Below are positions 55,610-64,000 of a stretch of 64,000 bases of DNA, one piece after another. The stretch is taken from NCBI RefSeq assembly GCF_024763615.1, contig NC_077223.1:51956627-52020626 (forward strand). Reading direction: 5' to 3'. The position numbers and the translations under genes are program-made. Positions within the stretch are counted from its first letter, which is position 1. Every line of letters starts with the position of its first letter. This DNA comes from Phlebotomus papatasi. Taxonomy: Eukaryota; Arthropoda; Insecta; Diptera; Psychodidae. The notes beneath the pieces were generated by a model, which ran no database searches, had not been told where the DNA came from, and saw only the letters and a program-made list of their open reading frames with translations.

Positions 55610-55865
55610 CACTGAGAAAAAAAAGAGGGTGCGATTAACTTTTTTTTTCCTCATAACTTTAACACTTTTTAGGTGTAAAAATATATCAACATTTTTTAAT
55701 GTTAATTTTACACCTTTTTAAGGGTAAAATTAACATGAAAAAATGTAACTTTAACCCCCAATACACCTAAAAAGGGTAATATTTACACCGATTTAGGATC
55801 AAAACTGCAGGGTAAAATTAACATTTCCGGAATGTTATTTTAACTTTTTCGGATTTCTCTCAGTG
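55610..55865 (+). mobile_element. CACTGAG-family MITE, monomer (256 bp)
   Basis: Ends CACTGAGAAAAA and TTTCTCTCAGTG flanked by TA (55608-55609 and 55866-55867). Inner phrases TTTAACACTTTTTAGGTGTA, AATGTTAATTTTACACC and TGCAGGGTAAAATTAACATT recur in the copies at 57414-57843 and 58734-58986. Confidence 0.85.
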
Positions 55866-55947
55866 TATGAGAAGAATCTGGATTAAAGTTCCAAAACATG
55901 AATGATAACAAACAGAATCCAATTAAAATGTTTGGAATGTCCCTTAC

Positions 55948-56141
55948 CAGAGGAGAATCCTCGCAGCTTCTCTGAAAAGATTCAACTTTTCCTGCTGGAT
56001 CCAGTAGCTCCTGTCTTAGGATGGTGCAATACTTTTTATCACAATTAACGATGTTTTGTCCCGTAATTTCTTCAGGATTATCGATACATGTAGTGTCGCT
56101 CTGCTGCGAGGCCACATATGTGCAGGCATAGCATCTCAGTG
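55948..56141 (-). CDS. Ly-6/three-finger protein (quiver-like), exon 2
   Basis: Internal exon with acceptor CCAATCTTTCAG and donor CTG followed by GTAAGG. It enters in phase 1 and leaves in phase 0 and encodes about 65 residues: LRCYACTY, then a loop with DTTCIDNPEEITG, VNCDKKYCTILRQELLDP and FQRSCEDSPL. The CxxC start and Cys spacing fit the Ly-6/uPAR three-finger fold of insect quiver/sleepless-type proteins, which are usually GPI-anchored and act at the surface of neurons or other cells. The final exon (closing Cys-Asn motif and GPI signal) is not found; the next intron is crowded with transposons. The frame beyond the donor is a read-through, not coding. Confidence 0.75.
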
Positions 56142-56351
56142 CTGAAAGATTGGCCAAAGATGAGGTAGATTTATCATTGAACATCGAGCAACATATAAAA
56201 ACTTCGAGGCAATTAATGACGTCGCGATGCTATTTCGGTCACGTCAACAGATTTCTACACATTTGAACACGTAATCAGTCGGCAGAAAAAGAATAAACCC
56301 ACAAAAATTGTTGCAACATTCGCGGATATTTATTTCAACGCATCTTCTCAC

Positions 56352-56424
56352 CTTCTGTCCAATTTCTGATTCCTGGGGAGGTTAAAGCTAGGAAAAGGAG
56401 CCACCAAATATTGACACGATTCAT
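56352..56424 (-). CDS. Ly-6/three-finger protein, exon 1 (signal peptide)
   Basis: ATG at 56424, then 24 codons encoding MNRVNIWWLLFLALTSPGIR and a short NWTE tail. This is a typical signal peptide with a Trp/Leu-rich core. The exon ends GAAG followed by GTGAGA in phase 1, which matches the phase-1 start of exon 2 across a 210-bp intron and places the mature Cys-rich domain directly after the signal sequence. This fit is the main evidence for both exons. NWT is also a possible N-glycosylation site if it is not removed. Confidence 0.75.
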
Positions 56425-56895
56425 TTGGAACACAATAGAACACTGAAGAAAGATTTATTTTGCTTTTACTTCTTTTATCAATAGCAGAGCAATAGGGAAA
56501 ATTGTTGATAAGATAAAAAACACTTCAGCAAAGAACTTAATCAAAAAATAAAATTCGATTGCATTCACTGAAAACAGCCGGAAATGCTGAATAGAGTCTT
56601 ATCAGACTTATTTATTCTAAAAAAAAAAAAACTTCCAAGGAATTTTGTTGAAACATTACCTTTTGATCTCAATTTTTTTTTGATGCGAGACACACTTTTG
56701 TATACACTACACAGTATCAAAATTCAATTTTTCATCCATCAAAGAGAAGAAAAACAAGCCAGATGAATTTTTAAGCGTTTGCAGGTGTTTTTAACACGTC
56801 ATTTTCAATAATTTTTTTTTGCTCTCAAGCTTTAGAAAAATCCTGGATGCGGGAAATTTCTTGAAAAGCTAATTTCCTTTTGTTTTCCTTTTCAG

Positions 56896-56980
56896 CAAAG
56901 TGGAATTTTTGCCAGAGAAGAAAGAATCACTCCGCCCAGTCCAACACCTGCACCCCCTTCGACACCACGTAGAACAAAAG
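56896..56980 (+). CDS. Internal exon a of a Ser/Thr/Pro-rich protein
   Basis: 85-bp exon with a strong acceptor (TTTTCCTTTTCAG) and donor (AAAAG followed by GTGAGT). Read in the frame that continues through the next two exons it encodes QSGIFAREERITPPSPTPAP and then PSTPRRTK, a Pro/Ser/Thr-rich, probably disordered linker. It leaves in phase 1, matching exon b. An alternative frame is open here but meets a stop in exon b. The protein is not recognised; the style suggests a large cytoplasmic scaffold or regulatory protein (inference). Confidence 0.65.
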
Positions 56981-57413
56981 GTGAGTCAAATAGCTTTTTG
57001 AAGGATGAAATTTGAATTTTAAACAATTTGGTCACTCACTTGATGTACTATGTTCCATGAAAGAACACTGCTTCCTTGAATATGCGGATTGTGTGAATAT
57101 TTATTTAAAGAGTAGTTCTCTGAAAAATAAATAAATATATCTTCTTGTGAAAATAATTAAGAAATTCTTGAGAAAATATAGTGCTTGTCAGAAAACAACT
57201 TGATTTGATCTGTTGATGATATTCTTGCGACACCACTAGAAATGTAAGCAAAAATTGCGACGCTGGAGAAAGTTATCAAAACACAAAATTAGTCATTTAT
57301 TAATACCATAACATATTCTCCTTTTACCTTATTAGCTGAATTCTTTCCAATCTTAATCTTTATTTAAGTTCAGTTTTTCTAATAACCAAATATCAAATGA
57401 TGAATTGGCGGAA

Positions 57414-57843
57414 CACTGAGAAGAAAAAGAGGGTGCAATTAACTTTTTTTCCTCATAATTTTAACACTTTTTAGGTGTAAAAATATATCAACATTTTTTA
57501 ATGTTAATTTTACACCTTTTTAAGGGTAAAATTAACATGAAAAAGGGTAATTTTAACCCCCAATACACCTAAAAAGGGTAATATTTACATCGATTTTGGA
57601 TCAATACTGCAGGGTAAAATTAACATTCCGGAAATGTTAATTTTACCCTGCATTATTGATCCGAAATCAGTGTAAATATTACCCTTTTTAGGTGTATTAG
57701 GGGTTAAATTAACCCTTTTTCGTGTTAATTTTACCCTTAAAAAGGTGTAAAATTAACATTAAAAAATGTTGACATTTTTTCACCCGAAAAGTGTTAAAGT
57801 TATGACGAAAAAAAGTAAATCGTAACCTCTTTTTTTCTCAGTG
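57414..57843. mobile_element. CACTGAG-family MITE, inverted dimer (430 bp)
   Basis: Same ends as 55610-55865 (CACTGAGAAGAAAAAG and CTTTTTTTCTCAGTG), but the inside is a long palindrome centred near 57632 on ACATTCCGGAAATGT. Each half matches most of the 256-bp monomer. Right flank TA; left flank AA, so the duplication is imperfect. Confidence 0.8.
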
Positions 57844-58228
57844 TAAGGACGATTAGGTTACCGACGATTCAAAAATTGGGAGAAAAAGTCACAAAATGGA
57901 TATTTTATTTTTTTGACAGGATAGCCGAAGGCCCTAGAAATTTCTAATAAGCGCAGTTTTATAGTAAATTAACCGCTTTAAAATTTTGTGAAAGTCATTA
58001 TCCTCTATTTTGTAAGGAAATACATTTTATCGAGCCGTTTTCTGTAAGATAATTTGTGACCATTCTCAAAAATGTTGGGGCAAATAGTATCAGACATGGG
58101 GTAAAATTATCACATTTTGATTTGCTCTATTACGGGCTCCCATAAATTAAATAAAAAATATCTAGATGACACACTTTCATAGGAAATTTATTCCTTTTTT
58201 ACACTTTTATAGAACAGCGTATTCTTTA

Positions 58229-58594
58229 CACAGTAAAAAAAATTACTAGGATAATTGTTGCTTTGTTTTTTTACCACGATTATTCTTGTAAAGTTACACA
58301 AATTATATATTTCAACGATTTCAACAAAACATGTAATCTGAAAATGTGTAATATAAGTTTTATCTAATTGTAAATCGTGTAATCAACTGGGAATGATTAC
58401 ACAGTTTTGTATATTTTCTTAGAAATTTCGTGTAAAATTACACGGTTTACAAACAAAAAGGTGTATAAATTAACAAGTTTTCAGACAAAATGTGTACAAT
58501 TTACACAAATGCGTATTAGTACACACGATTACATGTTTAATGTAAAATTTACAATAAAAATCATGGTAAAGCAACCAAAAATTTTTTTACTGTG
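58229..58594. mobile_element. CACAGTAAAA-family MITE nested in copy 3
   Basis: 366 bp with ends CACAGTAAAAAAAATTAC and TTTTTTTACTGTG flanked by TA (58227-58228 and 58595-58596). The copy at 32120-33075 continues uninterrupted across the same point (complement of CAGATAGAGAAAACGC), giving a direct empty site. It shares its ends with the 723-bp pair at 41637-43106. Confidence 0.85.
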
Positions 58595-58733
58595 TATCTG
58601 AACGACAAAAGCGCTTTTCAAGTTATTTTTCAAAGGCAATTTTTGACCATTCTGCGTAAATAGCGAATTGTGCGAGACAAATTTGACGAAATCTGTAGAA
58701 GAGTTACCGAGTAAATGTCATTTAAGTGCAGAA

Positions 58734-58986
58734 CACTGAGAGAAATCCGAAAAAGTTAAAATAACATCCCGGAAATGTTAATTTTACCCTGCAGTATTGA
58801 TCCGAAATCGATGTAAATATTACGCTTTTTAGGCGTATTAGGGGTTAAATTTACTCTTTTTCATGTTAATTTTACCCTTAATAAGGTGTAAAATTAACAT
58901 TAAAAAATGTTGATATATTTTTACACCTATAAAGTGTTAAAGTTATGAGGACAAAAAGTTAATCGCAGCCCCGTTTTTTCTCAGTG
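58734..58986 (-). mobile_element. CACTGAG-family MITE nested in copy 3
   Basis: 253 bp, reverse orientation relative to 55610-55865, with ends CACTGAGAGAAATCCG and TTTTTTCTCAGTG. The flanking bases are AA on both sides. In the uninterrupted relative (complement of GTTATTATTCTGCACTTAAG) the site is present once, so a two-base target was duplicated. Confidence 0.85.
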
Positions 58987-61039
58987 AATAAACACCAAAC
59001 TAAAAATAATGGAAAGAGTTGTTTTGTGTTCTTTTTAAACTAAATATCTTAGATTCAATAAAACTCGACTTTCTTCTCGCTATGAGACATCAGAAATTGC
59101 TTTGGTTTCTATTACTTTTTATCCCATACATTTTGTTACTTTTTACTCCAAATAGTTATTTTTAATAAAAGGATTTCAGGAGAAAAGCATTTTTGGAAAA
59201 TGCTAAAACGGATAGCTGCTTTGAATACAGGGAATCCAATTTAGTAAATATTCACCAGTGCACAAATTTTGGAAAAAATATGTAAAAATTTATATCTGCT
59301 GTAAGGAAAATATTTCAAAAACAGGGATAAAAATTTCAATGTTTTTTTTTTTATTTTCTGAATTCCTTGTTCGAATTTTACGATATTGAAGAAGACATAT
59401 GAAGAAAGCTATCTATGGAAAAAAATTGAAGCCGCTATCCTTTTTATTTTGGAAGATATTGAATCTTGAAATTATCGATTTGTGACTTTTTGCCCCAGTC
59501 TCCCTTATTCAACAAAAGTATTATCTTATTTATCTAAAACTCCGTTTCTTATAATATTAAAAAGTTCTCAAGGATAATTTTAATTTGATTTTCTTTCATA
59601 AAAATATGTATGATCTCTCTCACTCCTCAATACGCCCTTCATCATCGTAGAGATATTTGCAACCCCCAGGGCAATACGATGAAAAACTCCTACCATATAT
59701 TTATTAATAATCGTATTCTAGTGATGACTAGAAGTTAAGTAATATCTTTCAAAGAATTCAAGCTCATATTCCTTTAGGGCGGACCTTTTCTGACATGCTT
59801 TCTCTTCTACAACAATTTTTTTGTGACTAAATTATCTGGGATTTATCTACAGAAAAAAAATCATCTAAAATGTCTCAGAGTAAATTTACCTAAAGCACCT
59901 CACCAAAGACACGAGAAAAGAAGATAAATTGAAAATCCGAACGGAATTTTCATCGTAAAAGAAGTATCCGAAGAAAAAAACGTTCAAGGAAAATGATTGA
60001 ACTCCTCTCTTCGTGCAATATTTTGCCACGTGAAATAATAAATTACATTTACGTAGAAGTTTACTGATGAACATTTACTGTTTACATCCCCACAGAATTC
60101 TACACAGAGTATAGTGTGTACTTTTTTAAAGCGAATTTGAGCGAAAGTGGAGGTGGATAAAAAGCGCGGGAATTTTATCGAGCGTAAATTACAGGAATTT
60201 TACGATTTTTGAGTTGCAATTCAAACATCTTTGTTCAGATGCATTTAGTGCAGTAATAGCTTGGGAATGATGGTAATTTCTCTTGAGCGAACATTACTCG
60301 GAACTTTTGTCAATTTTCTATATAGACGGAAAAATGAACATCGCGGACTATTTATAGCGTCGTAGAAAATTTTATATCAAAGCGAATAAATGATTCTTTG
60401 TTGACTGCTTTCTTATGAAAGACAACTTAAGTCGACTTAAGTAAAATGATATCTCTGGCAGAATGCACTAATTTTTCTCAATAATCGAACCATATCAAAT
60501 GCCAAAGTGTTACACAATTTTCTCGGACAGAAAAAAGTCCTGGGAGAAAATTGCATACCCTTCCTCATCCTCATCCTGCGGACTATATAAAACTATGCAC
60601 TTTGTCTGAGTATCTGTTGTAAGTGAGTCAGTTCCCTTTATTTGCTCGAGTGTCTGGAGATTATAATTTAATAGTCTGTCCACTAATTGCATATGTCTCA
60701 CAGTGTTTCTCAGTCATTTAAACAAGCACTTAGAACAGAACATTATTTATGGGATACACAATTGGATAAGCACGAAGATGGAGACAGAGAAACATTTTGA
60801 AATTTGTCATTGTTTGCCGCCTAAATGTTCATTCAACCAACAGTGTCTCTTACATTAATCTGCAAAGCATTTCACATCGAAATTATGCGAAATGGGGGGG
60901 TGGGATTAACCAGAGAAAGGTGATGATGACTCCAAGAAAATTCTTCCCCATGAATTATTGCTTGTCGTAAAAGTAAATATGAAGGTGTTAACACAAGTTG
61001 GGAAGATTATTTTTTTTCCCTTTTTTTGTACCCCAAAAG

Positions 61040-61254
61040 CCCTGCCACACAGTGCGATGACTGTGTCCGTGACGCATGGCCAGACTACCACGACAACCAC
61101 TCATCCTCATCCCACAACTGCTGCCATGGCCAGACCCACGAGTCCAGGAAATTCCAGTGGTTCAGAGACGGATCAAGTCTCTGGAACTGCCCTCCGAAGA
61201 CTCTACTTCAAGAGTGGACGTCATGCAAGAGCCAGAGGACCCGCTGTACCTAAG
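61040..61254 (+). CDS. Internal exon b of the Ser/Thr/Pro-rich protein
   Basis: 215-bp exon with acceptor GTACCCCAAAAG and donor CCTAAG followed by GTGAGC. It enters in phase 1 and leaves in phase 0. The peptide begins LPHSAMTVSVTHGQTTTTTT, continues with a Ser/Gly/Pro-rich part (RPTSPGNSSGSETDQVSG) and ends in a basic segment (LRRLYFKSGRHARARGPAVP). The basic tail, the only non-repetitive part, may be a binding or localisation motif (inference). A second frame (61026-61235) is open but does not join its neighbours in phase. Confidence 0.7.
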
Positions 61255-62221
61255 GTGAGCATTTATTTTAATTCCAATCAATCATTCCAAAATAGACCAT
61301 GGACTTATCGACTACGTCTTGCAATTCTAAAAAAATTAAATTAAGAAAATCATCATAAAAATGTCTCAGAAGTATTTGGGAAGCTTCTTCTGAAAAATTT
61401 TTTGAGACACAACAAAAAAAGTTGAAATTAATGGTCCAATTTTGTGAAATGGAAAAGAAAGCTGATTCCCTATCTAATAATAGAAGTTATACTTGGTGGG
61501 GCGAAAATTCCCTACATAAAAACACTTCCTGATTGAATTCTCAAGGTAGGGTGAATCATATTGATATTATGCAATTTCTTCTGCACGCGATTCCTCATCA
61601 TTTCTCTTTAGCGTGTCCGTGATTCACATTCAAATGAATTTGTATTGCCGCATAGAGAAAGAGCATAAACCACGGGAATTATATGAAATTCTGCCTTCAA
61701 TGTTAAGTAAATAAATGGGGTGTTTTTCCTCCAACCAAAGAATCCATAAGGAAGTGGGGGCTTATAGAAGGATCGTGTGCCGGTGACGTGATTGTTGATA
61801 CAGGCCATAAGTGTTGGTGGGATATTCTTCTCTGCCGATAAGTGTCTGGTTGGGGAGTATGTAAGCACACTTCCCGGGCCACGGTGTAGTCTGTTTGATG
61901 ATCTCGAGGAGAAGAAATTTTCGAGCCAAAATGCAAATATTTACACCACATTGCTTTTTCAGTAGGGGGAGGGGGGGTTTGGGTCTTTGGACGCCCTCGC
62001 AATCTCGAAGCACTTTTCCTGAACCAATGTAACCCATATCATGGCGAAATATCGAAGGTTTTCTCTGGCGAACATAAATCCCATAAATCACTGTATAGCT
62101 CCTTATGGCTTTTACAGATTTCTCCTTCTCCAATCACCTTCGATCTTGTGTGAATTGGCGGGAAATGTATGTTTGCTTTTCTCTGGTTTAATTACATTTG
62201 CCACGTGCTTTTTGGTTGCAG
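61255..62221 (+). other. Intron between exons b and c
   Basis: 967 bp. 61600-62180 is GC-richer with overlapping minus-strand frames (61608-62133) that lack a domain or splice support. I treat it as intronic, possibly conserved, sequence. Confidence 0.5.
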
Positions 62222-62351
62222 GTCGTCGTCATGGGTTCATCAACAACATCAAATTCTGAGGCAACAATCAACACATCAACCGAGAGTGCATCCACTCTCA
62301 TGACAAATGTTACTGCTACTGATACCGAAACATGCGATTCACTCGATTTAG
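62222..62351 (+). CDS. Internal exon c of the Ser/Thr/Pro-rich protein
   Basis: 130-bp exon with acceptor CTTTTTGGTTGCAG and donor TTTAG followed by GTAAGT. It enters in phase 0 and leaves in phase 1. It encodes VVVMGSSTTSNSEATINTST, then ESASTLMTNVTATDTETCDS and LDL, again Ser/Thr-rich. The other two frames meet stop codons, which supports this reading. No further exon was found before the window ends, so the gene continues to the right. Confidence 0.7.
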
Positions 62352-63721
62352 GTAAGTTTATCGGAATTCATTCTGATTGATGGCACTCTTGATTAATTAT
62401 CAAGCATTCTGTTAAAATGATTGCATGTTAAATGTTTGATCATTTGTTGAAGTGTAATTGATGGATTCATTGAGAATTTATTCCTATTTTATCCCCAGAA
62501 ATTTCCCTCCAATTTGGACATTTAGCTCAAATTGGATCTTAATTATTTTGATTGCTCCTGTTAAATTATCTAATTTCATTTTAAAAAAAAACATACATTT
62601 TTTGCTAAAGTATTTTATTAATACTTTAGCAAGTAAGACAACTCCATCCCTGTATAAGAAAAAATAATAATGGATGTTCCGAAGTCCCCTTGCAGGAAGG
62701 CCTAAGTTCCTCTATGGAATGTTGTGCCACCATTATTATTAATATATATCTTCGCGATCTTTATTATTTAATCTTGAATATCTGGAACCCAAACGAATTG
62801 TCTTATAAAGCACTAAAAAATAGTTGAGGCTTTTATTTTGTATATTCCTTTGCTTGTATAAAAAGAAGTTAAGTTAATTAATTTTTCCAAATGTATTTTT
62901 AATTTTTTTTTTAGATTCATAAATAATATGCTGTTATAGTGTGCCAAATTTCGGCATAGTTGCATATAAGCACCGAAGTCCCAAGTTTGAAATGCAATAA
63001 TTTTAATTCATATTGATATTTTTTCTTACTTTCTTTTCGGGAGGGTTGTGTGGAACCTTGAAAACTAGTTTATCATCTTTGTTTTCTTTAAATCACATCC
63101 AAAAATATTTAAAAATTAATAAAAATATGGGCATTGCTTTGGGTAGTATTCCGGCCACTTTTAGTGAAATTCCGTCCACCTGTTTTTCTGGCCACGTGTT
63201 GTAACGCAACGGATAGAAAATTTCAAAACGTCAAACGGAACGAGTTTAATATTTAGTTTAATACGTTTATATGACCCACAAGCCCTATGATCTTCCGTTT
63301 AATTTGTCCTGAAGACCTGAAGAGTAGCATCTCAAATTAATGCGCAGATTCCCGTAGCAATTTGCCCTTCCTGAACTCTTCCAAGGCCTATTCCACATCA
63401 TCTTTTTCATAGACGCGATGGTTTTTCTCTCTGGACATTGTAGAACTCAGAAATTGAAAAAAAATCACAAAATTAATAAGAAATTTAGGAAAGCAAAAGA
63501 TGTTGCCGGAATAGGCAACACTACCTCACCGGAGAGATGCTCACAAAGTATATACTTTTTTACGCGAAATTCAGGATCCAGCTGGGAAATTTTAACCGAA
63601 ATTTAATGATTGATTCACTATTAACATAAACAGAAACAATCTTTAATTAAAACTAATTAATTTTCATGAAAAACACCGAAAGAAAATATTTTGCACTTCA
63701 CCACAAATCAGAAGATTGCTA
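62352..63721. other. Intronic or intergenic; repeat fragment and hairpin only
   Basis: 62602-62632 is a short perfect hairpin (TGCTAAAGTATT against AATACTTTAGCA). 62655-62735 matches the loop of the foldback element 53220-54403 (AAAAAATAATAATGGATGTT, GGAAGGCCTAAGTTCCT, GTTGTGCCAC). Otherwise AT-rich without a supportable exon. Confidence 0.5.
62655..62735 (+). repeat. Fragment related to the loop of the 53220-54403 element
   Basis: On the plus strand it matches the complement of 53735-53815, with about ten differences over 80 bases. No terminal repeats flank it here. Confidence 0.65.
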
Positions 63722-64000
63722 CAGTAGACTCTCGCTAATTCGGCTCTATTAAGATCGGGCTACGTTTACAATTCGGGCGGCAGTTTAATTCGAAAAAGTT
63801 TTTTGTCATTTTTCAAGTTTGATTATGATTATCAAATGATGCAAATATGCTCAAATTTGTCATGATTTGTCTTAGCTTTGATGTGATTTTGCATTATTAA
63901 GAGGTTTTCATTAAATTTAAAATAGCAATGAGCATAAAAACTCAATATGAGTATGCAGATGAACAAAAAATCGTTGAATTTCAAACAATTTGCTGCCCGA
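63722..64000 (+). mobile_element. Left end of a TIR transposon running off the window
   Basis: After TA at 63720-63721 the sequence begins CAGTAGACTCTCGCTAATTC, followed by GGGCTACGTTTACAATTCGG. CAGT...CTCTCG..AATTCG ends after a TA are characteristic of pogo/Tigger-type elements. The other end lies beyond 64000, so the call rests on one terminus. Confidence 0.5.

Larger units (their letters stand above)
57877..59505 (-). mobile_element. TIR element, copy 3 of the 15487-16898 family, carrying two nested MITEs
   Basis: Reverse-oriented relative of 15487-16898 and 32120-33075. The right terminus is GACTTTTTGCCCCAGTCTCC, followed by TA at 59506-59507; the left terminus is shortened (GGGAGAAAAAGTCACAAAAT). 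Inner blocks such as CTCAAAAATGTTGGGGCAAA and AAAATATTTCAAAAACAG match the other copies. MITEs at 58229-58594 and 58734-58986 interrupt it; without them it would be about 1 kb. Confidence 0.8.
56981..61039 (+). other. Intron between exons a and b, rich in nested transposons
   Basis: 4.06 kb intron. It contains the dimeric MITE 57414-57843, the TIR element 57877-59505 with two further insertions, and AT-rich sequence (59506-61039) in which no exon could be framed. A minus-strand frame at 60701-60510 has no supporting splice sites. Confidence 0.55.

Noticed and set aside
61026..61253. Alternative Cys/His-rich frame in exon b
   Set aside because: It stops just before the donor and does not join exons a or c in phase.

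Overview
The window reads as one piece of a large, AT-rich insect genome. The basis is spliced exons with GT..AG introns, a BEL/Pao LTR retrotransposon, LINE 3' tails, many short inverted-repeat elements and a quiver-like Ly-6 gene. A dipteran, possibly nematoceran, fits best, but that is inference. There are no bacterial operons and no CRISPR array.

Genes are sparse and split into small exons. The best supported are: (1) a three-exon minus-strand gene (18320 down to 13933) whose exon phases join into one 338-residue protein with a conserved-looking C-terminal half of unknown function; (2) two exons of a minus-strand Ly-6/three-finger protein (56424-56352 and 56141-55948), a signal-peptide exon followed by the cysteine-rich exon, with the last exon not found; (3) three phase-compatible internal exons of a plus-strand gene (56896-56980, 61040-61254, 62222-62351) coding for Ser/Thr/Pro-rich protein, extending beyond the window. 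Weaker candidates are a minus-strand membrane or secreted protein (3953-3701, perhaps plus 2747-2575), a C-terminal exon at 47264-47098, and coding-like pieces at 51854-52234, 52878-53153, 27390-27680 and 7138-7312.

The rest is largely transposon-derived. Most notable is a 4.34 kb TA-flanked inverted-repeat element (19668-24009). Its two arms are long arrays of a 22-bp unit in opposite orientation, and each unit is itself palindromic. A 4661-bp BEL/Pao retrotransposon (36006-40666, minus) has LTRs I could not tell apart and a perfect 5-bp target duplication, yet it has lost parts of reverse transcriptase and integrase. Two 723-bp elements sit head to head (41637-43106), each carrying a tRNA-like segment. 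Other families are piggyBac-like TTAA elements, TTA-flanked Harbinger-like MITEs, TA-flanked Tc1/mariner-like elements including one with a decayed pogo-type transposase, and a 1.4-1.6 kb family in three copies. Paralogous copies of that family provide empty-site evidence for several nested insertions.

The genes do not form a visible pathway. The Ly-6 gene lies close to, and opposite in strand to, the Ser/Thr-rich gene; whether it is nested in an intron depends on exons I cannot see. All boundaries and identities come from reading the sequence; none were checked by search or alignment software.
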